From Nostocoides sp. HKS02 (GTDB taxonomy: Bacteria; Actinomycetota; Actinomycetes; Actinomycetales; Dermatophilaceae), in the NCBI RefSeq assembly GCF_009707485.1, contig NZ_CP046121.1, forward strand, positions 3,418,452 through 3,482,451: a stretch of 64,000 nucleotides of DNA, in the 5' to 3' direction. Numbering within the stretch: position 1 is the stretch's first letter; every line of letters starts with the position of its first letter. Shown here piece by piece: positions 7,027-15,048 of the stretch. The notes under the pieces are model-generated. The model was not told the DNA's origin and did no database searches. It saw only the letters and a list, made by a program, of their open reading frames with translations. The position numbers and the translations under genes were made by a program.

Positions 7027-8070
7027 TCAGGAGCGGTGGTGGCCACCACGGGCGTTGGGCGCGACCTCGATGAGGACCTTGCCGACGACGCCGGTCTCGA
7101 CTGCCGCGTGCGCCTCGGCGGTGTCCTCGAACGCGAACCAGTGCAGTGGCAGGCCCGCACTCTCACCGACCTTCAGCGCACCGTCCTCGACGGCCGCGCG
7201 GACGCCAGCGATGGCGTGTGCCTTGGCCTGCTCCGACACCGTGTAGACGAGGACGCCCTGCCAGCGCAGGTTCTTGGTCATGGCCTGCCGGATGGCGAGG
7301 CGGACGTCGTCGGAGCCGTCGTCGGCATAGAAGGCAATCGTCGCGTTCGGTGCGGCGACCGTGTGATCCAGAGTGGCGTTCGCGTCTGGAGCCACCTCGA
7401 CGAAGAGGTCGACTCCTTCGGGAGCGATCGCGCGGACCTGTTCGACGGCGTTCCCGCTGCGGTAGTTGACGACCTGGTCCGCGCCCGCCGCCAGGGCCAG
7501 CGCGGCCTTGGCCGGCCCGCTGACGGTCGTGATCACGTGCGCCCCCGCCCATCGGGCGAGCTGGATGGCGGCGTTGCCCACAGCTCCCGCGCCGCCCGCG
7601 ACGAGCACTGTCTTTCCGGACAGAGCGCCCCGAGCCAGCCGCTCTGGACCTCCTTCGGCCACGGTGAGGGTGCGGTGCGCGGTGAGGGCTGGGATCCCAA
7701 GGGCTGCGCCGAGTGCGAATGGGGCATGGTCCGGCAGTGGCACGGCGTGTCGCTCGGGCAGCACGACCTGTTCCTGGGCGGTGCCGTCCGGGCGCTGCCA
7801 AGCGGCCTCCCAGATCCAGACCCGCTCGCCGAGCCTCGACGCGGGCACCCCTGGACCGACTGCGTCGATGATTCCGGCACCATCCTGGTTCGGCACCTGC
7901 GCGGCGATCCCGGGCGGAAGCCCGCCTGCGCGGCGCTTCCAGTCGGTGGGGTTGACGCCTGAGACGTGAATCCGCACGCGGACCTCGCCTGGTCCGGGCT
8001 CGGGGATCGGCCTGTCGACCAGGTGCAGGACCTCAGGCCCGCCGGCGGAGGTGTAGACGATCGCCTTCAT
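7027..8070 (-). CDS. NADPH:quinone reductase-like MDR oxidoreductase
   Basis: 347 residues of the zinc-independent medium-chain dehydrogenase/reductase superfamily. N-terminal GroES-like domain with MKAIVYTSAGGPEVL and VSGVNPTDWKRRAG; Rossmann domain with VLVAGGAGAVGNAAIQLARWAGAHV split over residues about 150-175. The structural-zinc cysteines of alcohol dehydrogenases are absent, as expected for quinone reductases (QOR/zeta-crystallin type). Electron acceptor unknown. A single gene convergent with the DeoC-like gene and followed upstream by another minus-strand gene. Confidence 0.85.
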   Translation of the reverse strand: MKAIVYTSAGGPEVLHLVDRPIPEPGPGEVRVRIHVSGVNPTDWKRRAGGLPPGIAAQVPNQDGAGIIDAVGPGVPASRLGERVWIWEAAWQRPDGTAQEQVVLPERHAVPLPDHAPFALGAALGIPALTAHRTLTVAEGGPERLARGALSGKTVLVAGGAGAVGNAAIQLARWAGAHVITTVSGPAKAALALAAGADQVVNYRSGNAVEQVRAIAPEGVDLFVEVAPDANATLDHTVAAPNATIAFYADDGSDDVRLAIRQAMTKNLRWQGVLVYTVSEQAKAHAIAGVRAAVEDGALKVGESAGLPLHWFAFEDTAEAHAAVETGVVGKVLIEVAPNARGGHHRS

Positions 8071-8130
8071 GACCGATGAGCCTTCCTGGACGGGCAGGGT
8101 TCCCTGCGGTGCGCGTGTCCGCAGATGAGC

Positions 8131-8364
8131 TCAGCTGTCGGGCCCACTGGCTGCCACGTCACGGGCAGCCAGCCACGACTCGAACCGTCCGCGCGACGAG
8201 GCGAGGAACCTGTGGAGCTGGGGCTCGAAGTCCGCGACGCGGTGGCGCAGCTCGAACATGCGGTAGTCAACCAAGCGGTCCGGATCGCAGCGGTGGCCCA
8301 ACTCGGTAGAGCGCTCGACTGAGTCGCCACACTCCGTGCACGGCATGAACCTCGACATAAACAT
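8131..8364 (-). CDS. Small Cys/His-rich protein, probable zinc ribbon
   Basis: 77 residues. CTECGDSVERST near the N-terminus followed by GHRCDPDRLVDYRMFELR gives a CxxC-x(12-13)-H-x-C arrangement able to hold zinc; the remainder (LHRFLASSRGRFESWLAARD) is an amphipathic helix. I recall similar small actinobacterial proteins of unknown function. GAAGGA lies 8-9 nt before ATG 8364; internal ATGs at 8358 and 8346 are alternatives. Coding pattern (GC-rich third positions) supports a real gene. Confidence 0.65.
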   Translation of the reverse strand: MFMSRFMPCTECGDSVERSTELGHRCDPDRLVDYRMFELRHRVADFEPQLHRFLASSRGRFESWLAARDVAASGPDS

Positions 8365-8499
8365 GAAACACGTCCTTCAGGGCAAACGGAACATTTCCAG
8401 TGTGCCCCCAAAACCGGTCTCGAAGAGCGTTGTGGGCGCTCGCTTTCGGGTCCTAGGCTGGCTCTCGCGGAGCAGCAGGTGCCAAGAGCGGAGGCTCTG

Positions 8500-8955
8500 A
8501 TGGCAGACAGTGCAAACCTTGCAACCAGCCTTTACGAGGCGTGGAACCGGCGTGACTTCGACACGCTGGCGAGCCTCGCCGGCCCGGACACCGAGATCGT
8601 CCTGGTCGGCAGTGGCGAAACCCTCCGGGGACCTGAAGGCGCCCGGAAGTACGGAACGATGTGGGCCGATGCGTTCCCCGACGGCTCCATCACGATCGAT
8701 CGGGTCATCCCCTCAGGCGAAACCGTGGCGGTCGAGTTCACCGGCCGCGGTACGCACACAGGCGACCTGGTCACACCCATGGGAGTGTTCCCTGCGACAG
8801 GCAAGTCCGTCACGCTGCAGCTCTGCGACGTGTACGAGTTCCGGGACGGCAAGGTCCGCTCCCAGCACGCATACCTGGACAGCGGTTCACTCACCGCCCA
8901 GCTCGGGCTCACCGGGCAGGCGGCCACCACCCAGCTTCAGGCTGGGGAACAGTAG
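8500..8955 (+). CDS. SnoaL-like / ester-cyclase family protein
   Basis: 151 residues of the NTF2-like fold: LATSLYEAWNRRDFDTLASLAGPD at the start, GPEGARKYGTMWADAFPDGSI and VYEFRDGKVRSQHAYLD near the end, all typical of SnoaL-type polyketide cyclase homologues and of the predicted ester cyclase family. In such isolated genomic settings the role is usually unknown. ATG 8500 follows GCGGAGG; TAGGCT at 8454-8459 is a plausible -10. The frame is open 21 nt further up but lacks a ribosome site there. Confidence 0.8.
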   Translation: MADSANLATSLYEAWNRRDFDTLASLAGPDTEIVLVGSGETLRGPEGARKYGTMWADAFPDGSITIDRVIPSGETVAVEFTGRGTHTGDLVTPMGVFPATGKSVTLQLCDVYEFRDGKVRSQHAYLDSGSLTAQLGLTGQAATTQLQAGEQ

Positions 8956-9132
8956 TACCTGACCAACACCGGCACCTGCCCCGCTCCGTGGTCCCCCCAC
9001 TGCCGCGGTCTCCGCTGCTGTCGAGACGAGGTCGATCCGCCTTGTGTCACCGCCGGCACAGACGCGCGCCGTCACCGCCCGGACACTCGGTCGAAGGCCC
9101 CTGGCAGTCCCACCCAGCGAAAGGGAGGAAAC

Positions 9133-9561
9133 ATGAAAGCCACCCAGTTGGAGGAGCATCTCTCACGCATCGACCTGTTCCACGACATGTCCGACAAGGC
9201 CATCCGTCGACTGATCGGGTCCGGCCGTGAGGTGCTGCACGAGGACGGCCACAGAGTCATCGGTGAGGGCAGCGACCTTGCCATGGCCTTTCACGTGGTC
9301 CTCGATGGTCACGGCGTCGTGACCAGTGCCGGAGTGGAGCGCCGCATCATCGGACCCGGGGACTCCTTCGGTGAGATCAGCCTCATCGACGGAGAGCCCC
9401 GCTCCGCCACCGTCATCGCACAGGGCCCCTTGCGCACGTTCGCGATCCCGCGCGAGCCGTTCGTGCTGTTGCTCGACGACCACCCCGAGATCGCCCGGGG
9501 CCTGCTGCTCGTCTTGTGCCGTCGGCTGCGCCAGGCCGAGGCATCCATGGCCGGGAGCTAG
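9133..9561 (+). CDS. Stand-alone cyclic-nucleotide-binding domain protein
   Basis: 142 residues forming one Crp/cNMP-binding beta-roll: LFHDMSDKAIRRLIGSG, the phosphate-binding cassette GPGDSFGEISLIDGEPRSATVIA (cut here into GEISLIDGEPRSATV) and the C-helix LLLVLCRRLRQAE. There is no HTH or other output domain, so unlike Crp it cannot bind DNA directly. The cassette keeps the Glu and Arg that contact cyclic nucleotide. AAGGGAGGAAAC precedes ATG 9133. The 177 nt upstream shows no gene. Confidence 0.85.
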   Translation: MKATQLEEHLSRIDLFHDMSDKAIRRLIGSGREVLHEDGHRVIGEGSDLAMAFHVVLDGHGVVTSAGVERRIIGPGDSFGEISLIDGEPRSATVIAQGPLRTFAIPREPFVLLLDDHPEIARGLLLVLCRRLRQAEASMAGS

Positions 9562-9699
9562 GGACGAGCGGGACCCTGCATCCACCGATCGGCAGGCACG
9601 CGTACGTTGCTCGTGCCTAGGCTGGCTGGCCACGGGGCCCTGGTATGCGGCTCGACGCGGCCTCCCGGCGGACCCCGGGGGGAGAGTGGGAGGAGCGGC

Positions 9700-10374
9700 A
9701 TGGGGGGTTTGCGGGTTCGGGAGGGGCGGCCCTTGCTGGCCGTGCCCGTCCGGCGGTTGGCGGGTGTGCTGCTGGCCTGCTCGGCTTTCCTGGTGGTGCT
9801 GCTCGGCGTGCTGTTCGCCCACCAGACCCACGCGGACAGCGTGGACCGCACCCTCGACGCGCCCGTCATTGCCTGGTTCGCCGGCCATCCGGGTCTGGCC
9901 GCACGACTTGCCTCTCCCGGCTCCCTGGTTCCTGCCACCGTGCTGACCGCCGCCCTCGCGGTCGCCTCCCTGCTGGCCGGGCGACTCAACGGCGCCCTGC
10001 TTGCCCTGGCCGTACCGGTGTCGGTCGGCCTGGCCGAGGGTCTGCTCAAGCCCCTGTTCGACCGCACCTCGCTGGGAAGCCTCGCCTACCCGAGCGGCCA
10101 CGCCACCGCCATGTTCGCGGTCGCCTCGGCAACGGCGGTGCTGCTCCTCGCTTCGGAGCAGCCGCGGGAAGCGAAGGGGCTGCGGATAGCGCTCCCGGCA
10201 GCGATGTGCCTGCTGGGATGCACCGTCTCGGGCGCTGTCATTGGCCTGCGCTGGCACTACCTCACTGACACGGTGGCGGGTGCCGCGGTCGGTCTGGGCA
10301 CCGTCTGCGGGCTTGCCCTCCTCCTGGACCGACCGATCGTGAGGTCATGGCTGGCGGGCCGGACCAGGGCGTAG
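9700..10374 (+). CDS. PAP2-family membrane phosphatase
   Basis: 224 residues, about six membrane helices. The three phosphatase motifs are present in the order expected for PAP2/PgpB proteins: KPLFDR (motif 1), YPSGHATAMF (motif 2) and GLRWHYLTDTVAG (motif 3 with the catalytic His and Asp). It likely dephosphorylates a lipid phosphate such as undecaprenyl diphosphate or phosphatidic acid at the outer membrane face. GGGAGGAGC precedes ATG 9700; TAGGCT at 9618-9623 is a candidate -10 box. Confidence 0.88.
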   Translation: MGGLRVREGRPLLAVPVRRLAGVLLACSAFLVVLLGVLFAHQTHADSVDRTLDAPVIAWFAGHPGLAARLASPGSLVPATVLTAALAVASLLAGRLNGALLALAVPVSVGLAEGLLKPLFDRTSLGSLAYPSGHATAMFAVASATAVLLLASEQPREAKGLRIALPAAMCLLGCTVSGAVIGLRWHYLTDTVAGAAVGLGTVCGLALLLDRPIVRSWLAGRTRA

Positions 10375-10378
10375 ATGG

Positions 10379-10430
10379 ACTGCCCAGGTGCACTGCCCCG
10401 GTGCACTGCCCAGGTGCACTGCCTAGGTGG
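10379..10430. repeat. Four 13-bp tandem repeats
   Basis: Units at 10379-10391, 10392-10404, 10405-10417 and 10418-10430; consensus ACTGCCCAGGTGC, with one or two changes in units 2 and 4. They lie between the PAP2 stop (10374) and the end of the convergent small membrane gene, the last unit overlapping that gene's stop codon region. Possibly a replication-slippage product; no function evident. Confidence 0.85.
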
Positions 10431-10626
10431 ACGGCTGGGGGATGACGCAGGAGATCTTCGGGTTGACGCCGAGGTAGTTCAGCGGCCCGGCGACCACGGT
10501 CGCGACGATGGTGCCGGCCTTGGCGCAGTTCGACGGGTCGGTCGCGAAGTAGCCGCGTTGGTAGGTCGCGACCACTCCGACCACGAGCCAGAGGATGACG
10601 AGAATCCCGATGAGCCGTGCCACCAT
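10423..10626 (-). CDS. Small membrane protein, hypothetical
   Basis: 67 residues with one strong N-terminal membrane helix (LIGILVILWLVVGVVATY), a stretch with two cysteines (NCAKAG and KISCVIP) and a second hydrophobic segment (GTIVATVVAGPLNYLG). GGGAGG upstream supports ATG 10626; an upstream ATG at 10662 lacks a ribosome site. The two extracytoplasmic cysteines could pair. I recall similar short actinobacterial proteins without assigned function. Confidence 0.65.
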   Translation of the reverse strand: MVARLIGILVILWLVVGVVATYQRGYFATDPSNCAKAGTIVATVVAGPLNYLGVNPKISCVIPQPST

Positions 10627-10779
10627 CGCTGGCCTCCCTGCCGCGGCCGCTTCTCGAAGCACGGCCTGTCCTGTTCTATGCAGGGTAGCCCGGGTTTGGA
10701 CCCCAACGCCCGGTGTGGATCACCCGCCGTGAGGAAGGGCCCCCACCGCGGTGCGGGCCCCTCCTCCGGGTGGTCGGTG

Positions 10780-11268
10780 TCAGCCGGCGTTCGAGGATGT
10801 GCCCGAGGACGCTGCTCCGGTGGGCATGTTCTTGGTCTCGTCACCGGTGTGCAGCTTGTCGATCTGCTTGGCGTTGGTGCTGGCGACGCTGAACGTGACC
10901 TTGTCGCCGACCACGAGGGCGGACAGGGTCGCCTCGCCGTTCTTGTCGATGTCGCTGGCGCTGGTCACCGAGTACACGGTCGTGGCGGTCGAGGTCTTGA
11001 TCGTGACGCTCGAGGCGCCCACCGCGGTCACCGTCCCGCTGAGGTTCAGGGCCCCGCCACGCGGACCGTGCACCTCGTTGGCCTCGGGGACACCGTCGGC
11101 GCCGTTGTCGCCGGGGTGGGCGTCGGCAGTCGCCGTGGTCGAGGGCGTGGTGGCCGCGCTGGGCGACACCGTGGCGGCCTGAGCGCCGAGCGTGGTGGCC
11201 AGTACTGCGCCGGCGATCAGGCCTGCGGCCGCGTAGCCGGTCTTTGCGAGTCGTGAGTTGCGCTGCAT
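10780..11268 (-). CDS. Secreted beta-barrel-like protein (DUF5666-type)
   Basis: 162 residues. A signal peptide is clear (MQRNSRLAKTGYAAAGLIAG then AVLATTLGAQAAT), with probable cleavage after AQA. A Thr/Ser-rich linker follows, then a compact domain GALNLSGTVTAVGASSVTIK and TATTVYSVTSASDIDKN, the repeated OB-like pattern seen in DUF5666 proteins, and a disordered C-terminus. Exported, function unknown. AGGAGAG precedes ATG 11268; the longer open frame to 11427 is not credible as protein. Confidence 0.75.
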   Translation of the reverse strand: MQRNSRLAKTGYAAAGLIAGAVLATTLGAQAATVSPSAATTPSTTATADAHPGDNGADGVPEANEVHGPRGGALNLSGTVTAVGASSVTIKTSTATTVYSVTSASDIDKNGEATLSALVVGDKVTFSVASTNAKQIDKLHTGDETKNMPTGAASSGTSSNAG

Positions 11269-11447
11269 GTCATCTCTCCTGAGGGTCGAAGGAACCAGGC
11301 GTTCGTGCTTGGTATGCCTCGACTTTCGGGCTCGATGCTTCGTCGCCGCTGTCGTGGGCCTACGCGCATGCTGTGAAGGCAGGAGTGGCGTGAGCGCAAG
11401 GCGCCCGATGGTGGCCACGAACGGCATACGAGGCGCAGGATGAGCCT

Positions 11448-11963
11448 GTGGAGACCTGGGATGCCATGCGCGCGCGACGAAACGTTCGGCAGTTCACTGA
11501 GCAGCCTGTCCCAGACGAGGTGCTCGACCGGATCCTCGAAGCTGGGCGGCGGGCCCCGTCGGCGGGCAACTGGCAGCCGTGGGACTTCGTGCTGGTCACC
11601 GACCGTGCGCAGCTGGTGGAGCTGGCGAAGGTCTGGCAGGGCGCCCGGCACGTCGCCGCAGCGGCAGCCGCGATCGCGATCGTCGCGCCGGAGCCAGAGG
11701 ACGATCGGCAGTCGGCCCTGCTCCAGTACGACCTGGGCCAGGCCACCTACGCGATGACCATCGCCGCGGCCGACCTGGGCGTCGGCACGGGCCATGCTGC
11801 GGCCACCGACCAGGCCCAGGCGCAAGCCGTCCTCGGCTTCCCCGAGGGGCGATTCCTCGCCTACCTGCTCTCCGTCGGTTACCCGGCGGACAAGCCGCTG
11901 GCCGTCATCAAGCAGCTGAACCGGCGCCCGTTCGACGAGGTCGTGCACCGCGGAGTGTGGTAG
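11448..11963 (+). CDS. Nitroreductase-family flavoprotein
   Basis: 171 residues of the NADH oxidase/nitroreductase fold that binds FMN as a dimer: MRARRNVRQFTEQPVPDEVL, the FMN loop RRAPSAGNWQPWDFVLV and GYPADKP near the C-terminus. Length matches the short members of the family. Reduces nitro-compounds, quinones or an unknown natural substrate with NAD(P)H. Start GTG 11448 has a weak ribosome site. The next gene follows after 36 nt and may be co-transcribed. Confidence 0.88.
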   Translation: METWDAMRARRNVRQFTEQPVPDEVLDRILEAGRRAPSAGNWQPWDFVLVTDRAQLVELAKVWQGARHVAAAAAAIAIVAPEPEDDRQSALLQYDLGQATYAMTIAAADLGVGTGHAAATDQAQAQAVLGFPEGRFLAYLLSVGYPADKPLAVIKQLNRRPFDEVVHRGVW

Positions 11964-11999
11964 TCAGGCTTGCGCGCAATCGACGACCAGGAGAGCTCG

Positions 12000-12635
12000 A
12001 TGTCACTCGCACGGATCCACAACTTCTCCATCTCCCTCGACGGCTTCGCCACGGGCGAACCGCAGACCCTCGAGGCACCGTTCGGTCATGCGGGGCAGCG
12101 ACTGCACCAGTGGATGTTCGCTACCCAGTTCTGGGACGCGGCCGGGAGCGATGGGGTCGACAACGCCTTCGCCGAGCGGCACAGCCAGGGCATCGGCGCG
12201 GAGATCATGGGCGCCAACAAGTTCGGGCCGCCCGGCTGGCGGCACGACCCGGCCTGGGCAGGCTGGTGGGGCCCGAACCCGCCGTTCCACACCCCGACGT
12301 TCGTCCTCACCCATCATCCGCGGCCCTCGTTGGAGATGGAGGGGGGCACCACGTTCCACTTCATCCAGGCCACCCCGGCCGAGGCGCTCGCGATGGCTCG
12401 CGAAGCAGCCGGTGGCCAGGACGTCCGGATCGGCGGCGGCGCGACCGTGGTGCGCGACTTCCTTGCTGCCGGGCTCGTCGACCACATGCATCTCGTCCAG
12501 GTCCCGATCGTCCTCGGTCGTGGCGTCCGAGTCTGGGACGGCCTGGAGGCCATCGAGGACGGCTACGACGTCGAGGCGCTCTCGTCCCCGAGCGGCGTCA
12601 CCCACCTGACCTTCACGCGCGCCGGAACGGCATGA
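12000..12635 (+). CDS. Dihydrofolate-reductase-like (RibD C-terminal) protein
   Basis: 211 residues; a second RibD_C/YyaP-like reductase, different from that at 5552. It starts MSLARIHNFSISLDGFATG, contains EIMGANKFGPPGW (nucleotide-binding), DVRIGGGATVVRDFLAAGLV and LVQVPIVLGRGVRVWDGL, all family hallmarks. NADPH is the expected cofactor; substrate unknown. CAGGAGAG lies before ATG 12000. It follows the nitroreductase closely, so the two may form a redox operon. Confidence 0.85.
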   Translation: MSLARIHNFSISLDGFATGEPQTLEAPFGHAGQRLHQWMFATQFWDAAGSDGVDNAFAERHSQGIGAEIMGANKFGPPGWRHDPAWAGWWGPNPPFHTPTFVLTHHPRPSLEMEGGTTFHFIQATPAEALAMAREAAGGQDVRIGGGATVVRDFLAAGLVDHMHLVQVPIVLGRGVRVWDGLEAIEDGYDVEALSSPSGVTHLTFTRAGTA

Positions 12636-12650
12636 GCCGCCGCGAGGACG

Positions 12651-14036
12651 TCATGGGCGGCGGAGATCCGGCTCCATCAGCTCGGCAAGTCGAGCGAGAC
12701 CGGGGCGCGTGTACGTCGCCAGGCGCTCGCGAGCATCGTCCAGTCGCGCCGATTCGGGATGTCCGGGCGGGATCCGCGCCGGGTTGATCGCCACCTGGTT
12801 GGACCACTCCTTGATGTCAGGCTCGGACGAGAAGGACGCCGTGGCCCGCGTGCCCTGGACGTTCATCCGCGCCCACTGCGCCATCGAGTTGCCGAACTGC
12901 GATGGCGTGCACAGCCGGTTCTTCTCCTCGTCCTCGCGACGGGTTGCCTCGACGTAGCCGATCAGGGCCGCACCGAAGCAGGGGAAGCCGGCCCTGATCG
13001 CTTGCAGGGTGATCGCCTCGGGACGCCAGACGGGGACCAGCGGCGGGTACTTCAGACCATCAGCCGCGCAGTGCACGACGACGGCATCCTGCGCGATCGC
13101 CACCGAGCCATCGGCGAAGGTGAGCTTGCCCCGATCGACGGTCTCGAGGTGTCCCCGTCGAACGACGTTCTCCACGGTGCGCAACCGCTCCAGCTCCCAC
13201 GTCGCCAGCGTCGGCGTCTTGGCCATGGTCGGCATGACGGTCCGGTCGATGCGCAGCATGATGCCGGCATCCTCGAGTCGCAGGAACAGCTCTTCGACCG
13301 AGTTCGCGTCGTGCGCTGCCTGCATCGTGTCGGCCGCCATGCCCAGGAAGATCGCGGGGTCCGGCTGGACCACCGCCCGGTTCATCATCCACGGGTCGCG
13401 GGGCCGCACCCAGCAGATCGCCCCCGGATCCACCCCGAGCGCGAGCAGCCAGATGCAGGCGTCGGTCGCGGTCTTGCCCGACCCGACGATGACGTACTGG
13501 CTCGGCGCCTCCTCCAGCCGGACCAGGTCGTTGACCGGTATCACCCGGACGTCGTCGGCAGCCTCGAACGGAGCTGGTTTCTCCGCGGGAATGCTCGGGG
13601 CCAGGTACCGGGCGTCGACAACCCGGCACCGCTCGGGCACCTCGAACCACTCGCCCGAGATGCGCGAGAAGAAGCGGCGGTCGCCGGCATACTCGCTGTT
13701 GCCGAAGAACTCGACGCGGCCCGCCTCGCGCATGCGGTCGAGCATCTGGGCGTAGTAGGCGCAGATCTCCGGCTGGGTGGCCCGCTCCTGCAGACCCTTC
13801 TCCGGCCCGCGTTGCTGCAGCTGGCCGCCGCCGAGGAGGGTCGACGCGACGCCGTAGAAGGCAGACGCCTGGTGCAGCCGCACGAACGGGTATGCCTCGA
13901 GCCAGTGCCCGCTGACGCCGTACCGACGGTCGACCAGGGCCACGCGGACGTCGGCGTGGTCGACCAGCGCGTCGGTGAAGGCCATGCCCATGGCGCCGGC
14001 ACCCACCACGAGGTAGTCAGCGTCGATCGTGTGCAT
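12651..14036 (-). CDS. NAD(P)-binding flavoprotein, monooxygenase-like
   Basis: 461 residues with a Rossmann FAD site at the N-terminus (DYLVVGAGAMGMAFTDALV) and a second dinucleotide-binding motif near the middle (YVIVGSGKTATDACIWLLAL), the double-Rossmann layout of flavin-containing monooxygenases and related pyridine-nucleotide oxidoreductases. The FMO fingerprint FxGxxxHxxx(Y/F) is not obvious, so monooxygenase activity is not assured. ATG 14036 is the second codon of a GTG-ATG pair at 14039. Substrate unknown; neighbours give no clue. Confidence 0.75.
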   Translation of the reverse strand: MHTIDADYLVVGAGAMGMAFTDALVDHADVRVALVDRRYGVSGHWLEAYPFVRLHQASAFYGVASTLLGGGQLQQRGPEKGLQERATQPEICAYYAQMLDRMREAGRVEFFGNSEYAGDRRFFSRISGEWFEVPERCRVVDARYLAPSIPAEKPAPFEAADDVRVIPVNDLVRLEEAPSQYVIVGSGKTATDACIWLLALGVDPGAICWVRPRDPWMMNRAVVQPDPAIFLGMAADTMQAAHDANSVEELFLRLEDAGIMLRIDRTVMPTMAKTPTLATWELERLRTVENVVRRGHLETVDRGKLTFADGSVAIAQDAVVVHCAADGLKYPPLVPVWRPEAITLQAIRAGFPCFGAALIGYVEATRREDEEKNRLCTPSQFGNSMAQWARMNVQGTRATASFSSEPDIKEWSNQVAINPARIPPGHPESARLDDARERLATYTRPGLARLAELMEPDLRRP

Positions 14037-14134
14037 CACGACTCCACGCTGCCACCCGCGCGGTGGTGCGTCCTCGGTTCGACGACGTAGGCGCGCACGG
14101 GTGCGCCACTTCGGCGCCAGCCGACCCCGCCGAA

Positions 14135-14464
14135 CTACGCGCCGCGCAGGCCGATCGGGTTGCCGTCAGCGTCGGCGAGCACGCACACCCGCGAACCGGG
14201 TGCGACCTGACGCGGCGCCTCACGCTCGGTGGCTCCGGCCGCCAGCAGGGTCTCGCGGGTGGCGTCGAGGTCCTCGACATCGGCGAAGGCCACCGGTCCT
14301 CCGCCTGCGCCGGCCGGGTTGAGGGCGACCTCGAATCCGTCGACGTTGTACCCGACGTAGTACGGCTGGTCGGTGTGCGGTGCGCCGAGCAACGCGGTGT
14401 ACACGGCCTTGGTGGCGTCCAGGTCGGACACCGGGATCACCAGGCTGCGGATCGTGGGACTCAT
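14135..14464 (-). CDS. VOC (glyoxalase-like) protein
   Basis: 109 residues, one VOC protein of two modules: SLVIPVSDLDATKAVYTALLG and, in the second half, FADVEDLDATRETLLAAGA with DADGNPIGLRG at the end. The terminal metal-ligand Glu is replaced (ending GLRGA), so a binding rather than catalytic role is possible. GGAGGTTTCGAAG places the start at ATG 14464; the open frame continues to 14509 but has no ribosome site. A palindrome lies just upstream (14487-14505). Confidence 0.8.
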   Translation of the reverse strand: MSPTIRSLVIPVSDLDATKAVYTALLGAPHTDQPYYVGYNVDGFEVALNPAGAGGGPVAFADVEDLDATRETLLAAGATEREAPRQVAPGSRVCVLADADGNPIGLRGA

Positions 14465-14486
14465 CTTCGAAACCTCCGGGTCAGGA

Positions 14487-14505
14487 CGGTCAGTTTCACT
14501 GACCG
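14487..14505. promoter_or_regulatory. Perfect inverted repeat upstream of VOC gene
   Basis: CGGTCAGT (14487-14494), TTC, ACTGACCG (14498-14505), ending 23 nt upstream of the VOC start codon. Size and position suit a TetR- or MarR-type operator. The neighbouring MarR gene (14590-15048) is the nearest regulator, but its own operon carries a different palindrome, so the cognate protein is unknown. Confidence 0.6.
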
Positions 14506-14509
14506 CCAC

Positions 14510-14537
14510 GTCATCAATGAGGAGTCATCAACGAGGA
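14510..14537. repeat. 14-bp tandem duplication
   Basis: GTCATCAATGAGGA at 14510-14523 is repeated as GTCATCAACGAGGA at 14524-14537, one base different. It is between the VOC gene promoter region and the MarR stop; may be paired regulator half-sites or slippage. Confidence 0.7.
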
Positions 14538-14589
14538 ACAGGCTACGAGCCGGTGGCGGACCGGCGCTTCTCGATTCCTGACCATGCAC

Positions 14590-15048
14590 TCAGCCGTCGA
14601 GGTGCCGGTCGGCGAGCTTGCGCAGGACCGGGACCGCTGCGGCCAGTGCGATGCGCTCGTCCTCGGTGAGGTCGGCCAGCTCGGTGCTCAGCTGCGTGGC
14701 GGCCTCGTCACGCAGGGTGTCGATCGTGGTGTGACCGACCGGGGTCAGCACGAGCAGAAGGCAGCGCTGGTCGGCCGGGTCGCGCCGCCGCTCCACCCAG
14801 CCGGCCTCCTCCATGATCTCCACCAGCCGGGTCATGCTCGGCGCCGAGATGTTCATCAGCTCGGCCAGGTCACCCTGCCGGACGCCATCGGGGTAGCGGG
14901 TCAGCGCGGAGAGTGCAGCCAGCCTGGTCGGCGTGATCCCGGAGCGGGTCGCGGGTGTGCGCAGGTGGTAGGCCAGACGACCCACCTCCGTGCGCACCTC
15001 GCCCGCGAGCCGCCCGATGTCAGCTGCCACCGTGCGGCGCGTGGTCAC
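14590..15048 (-). CDS. MarR-family transcriptional regulator
   Basis: 152 residues with a winged HTH: LAALSALTRYPDGVRQGDLA then ELMNISAPSMTRLVEIMEEAG and the wing VERRRDPADQRCLLLVLTPVG. The flanking helices form the MarR dimer. GTG 15048 overlaps the stop of the MFS gene by four bases (GTGA), so regulator and transporter are one operon; the regulator probably represses it through the inverted repeat at 16799-16820 and is relieved by a transported compound. Confidence 0.92.
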   Translation of the reverse strand: MTTRRTVAADIGRLAGEVRTEVGRLAYHLRTPATRSGITPTRLAALSALTRYPDGVRQGDLAELMNISAPSMTRLVEIMEEAGWVERRRDPADQRCLLLVLTPVGHTTIDTLRDEAATQLSTELADLTEDERIALAAAVPVLRKLADRHLDG

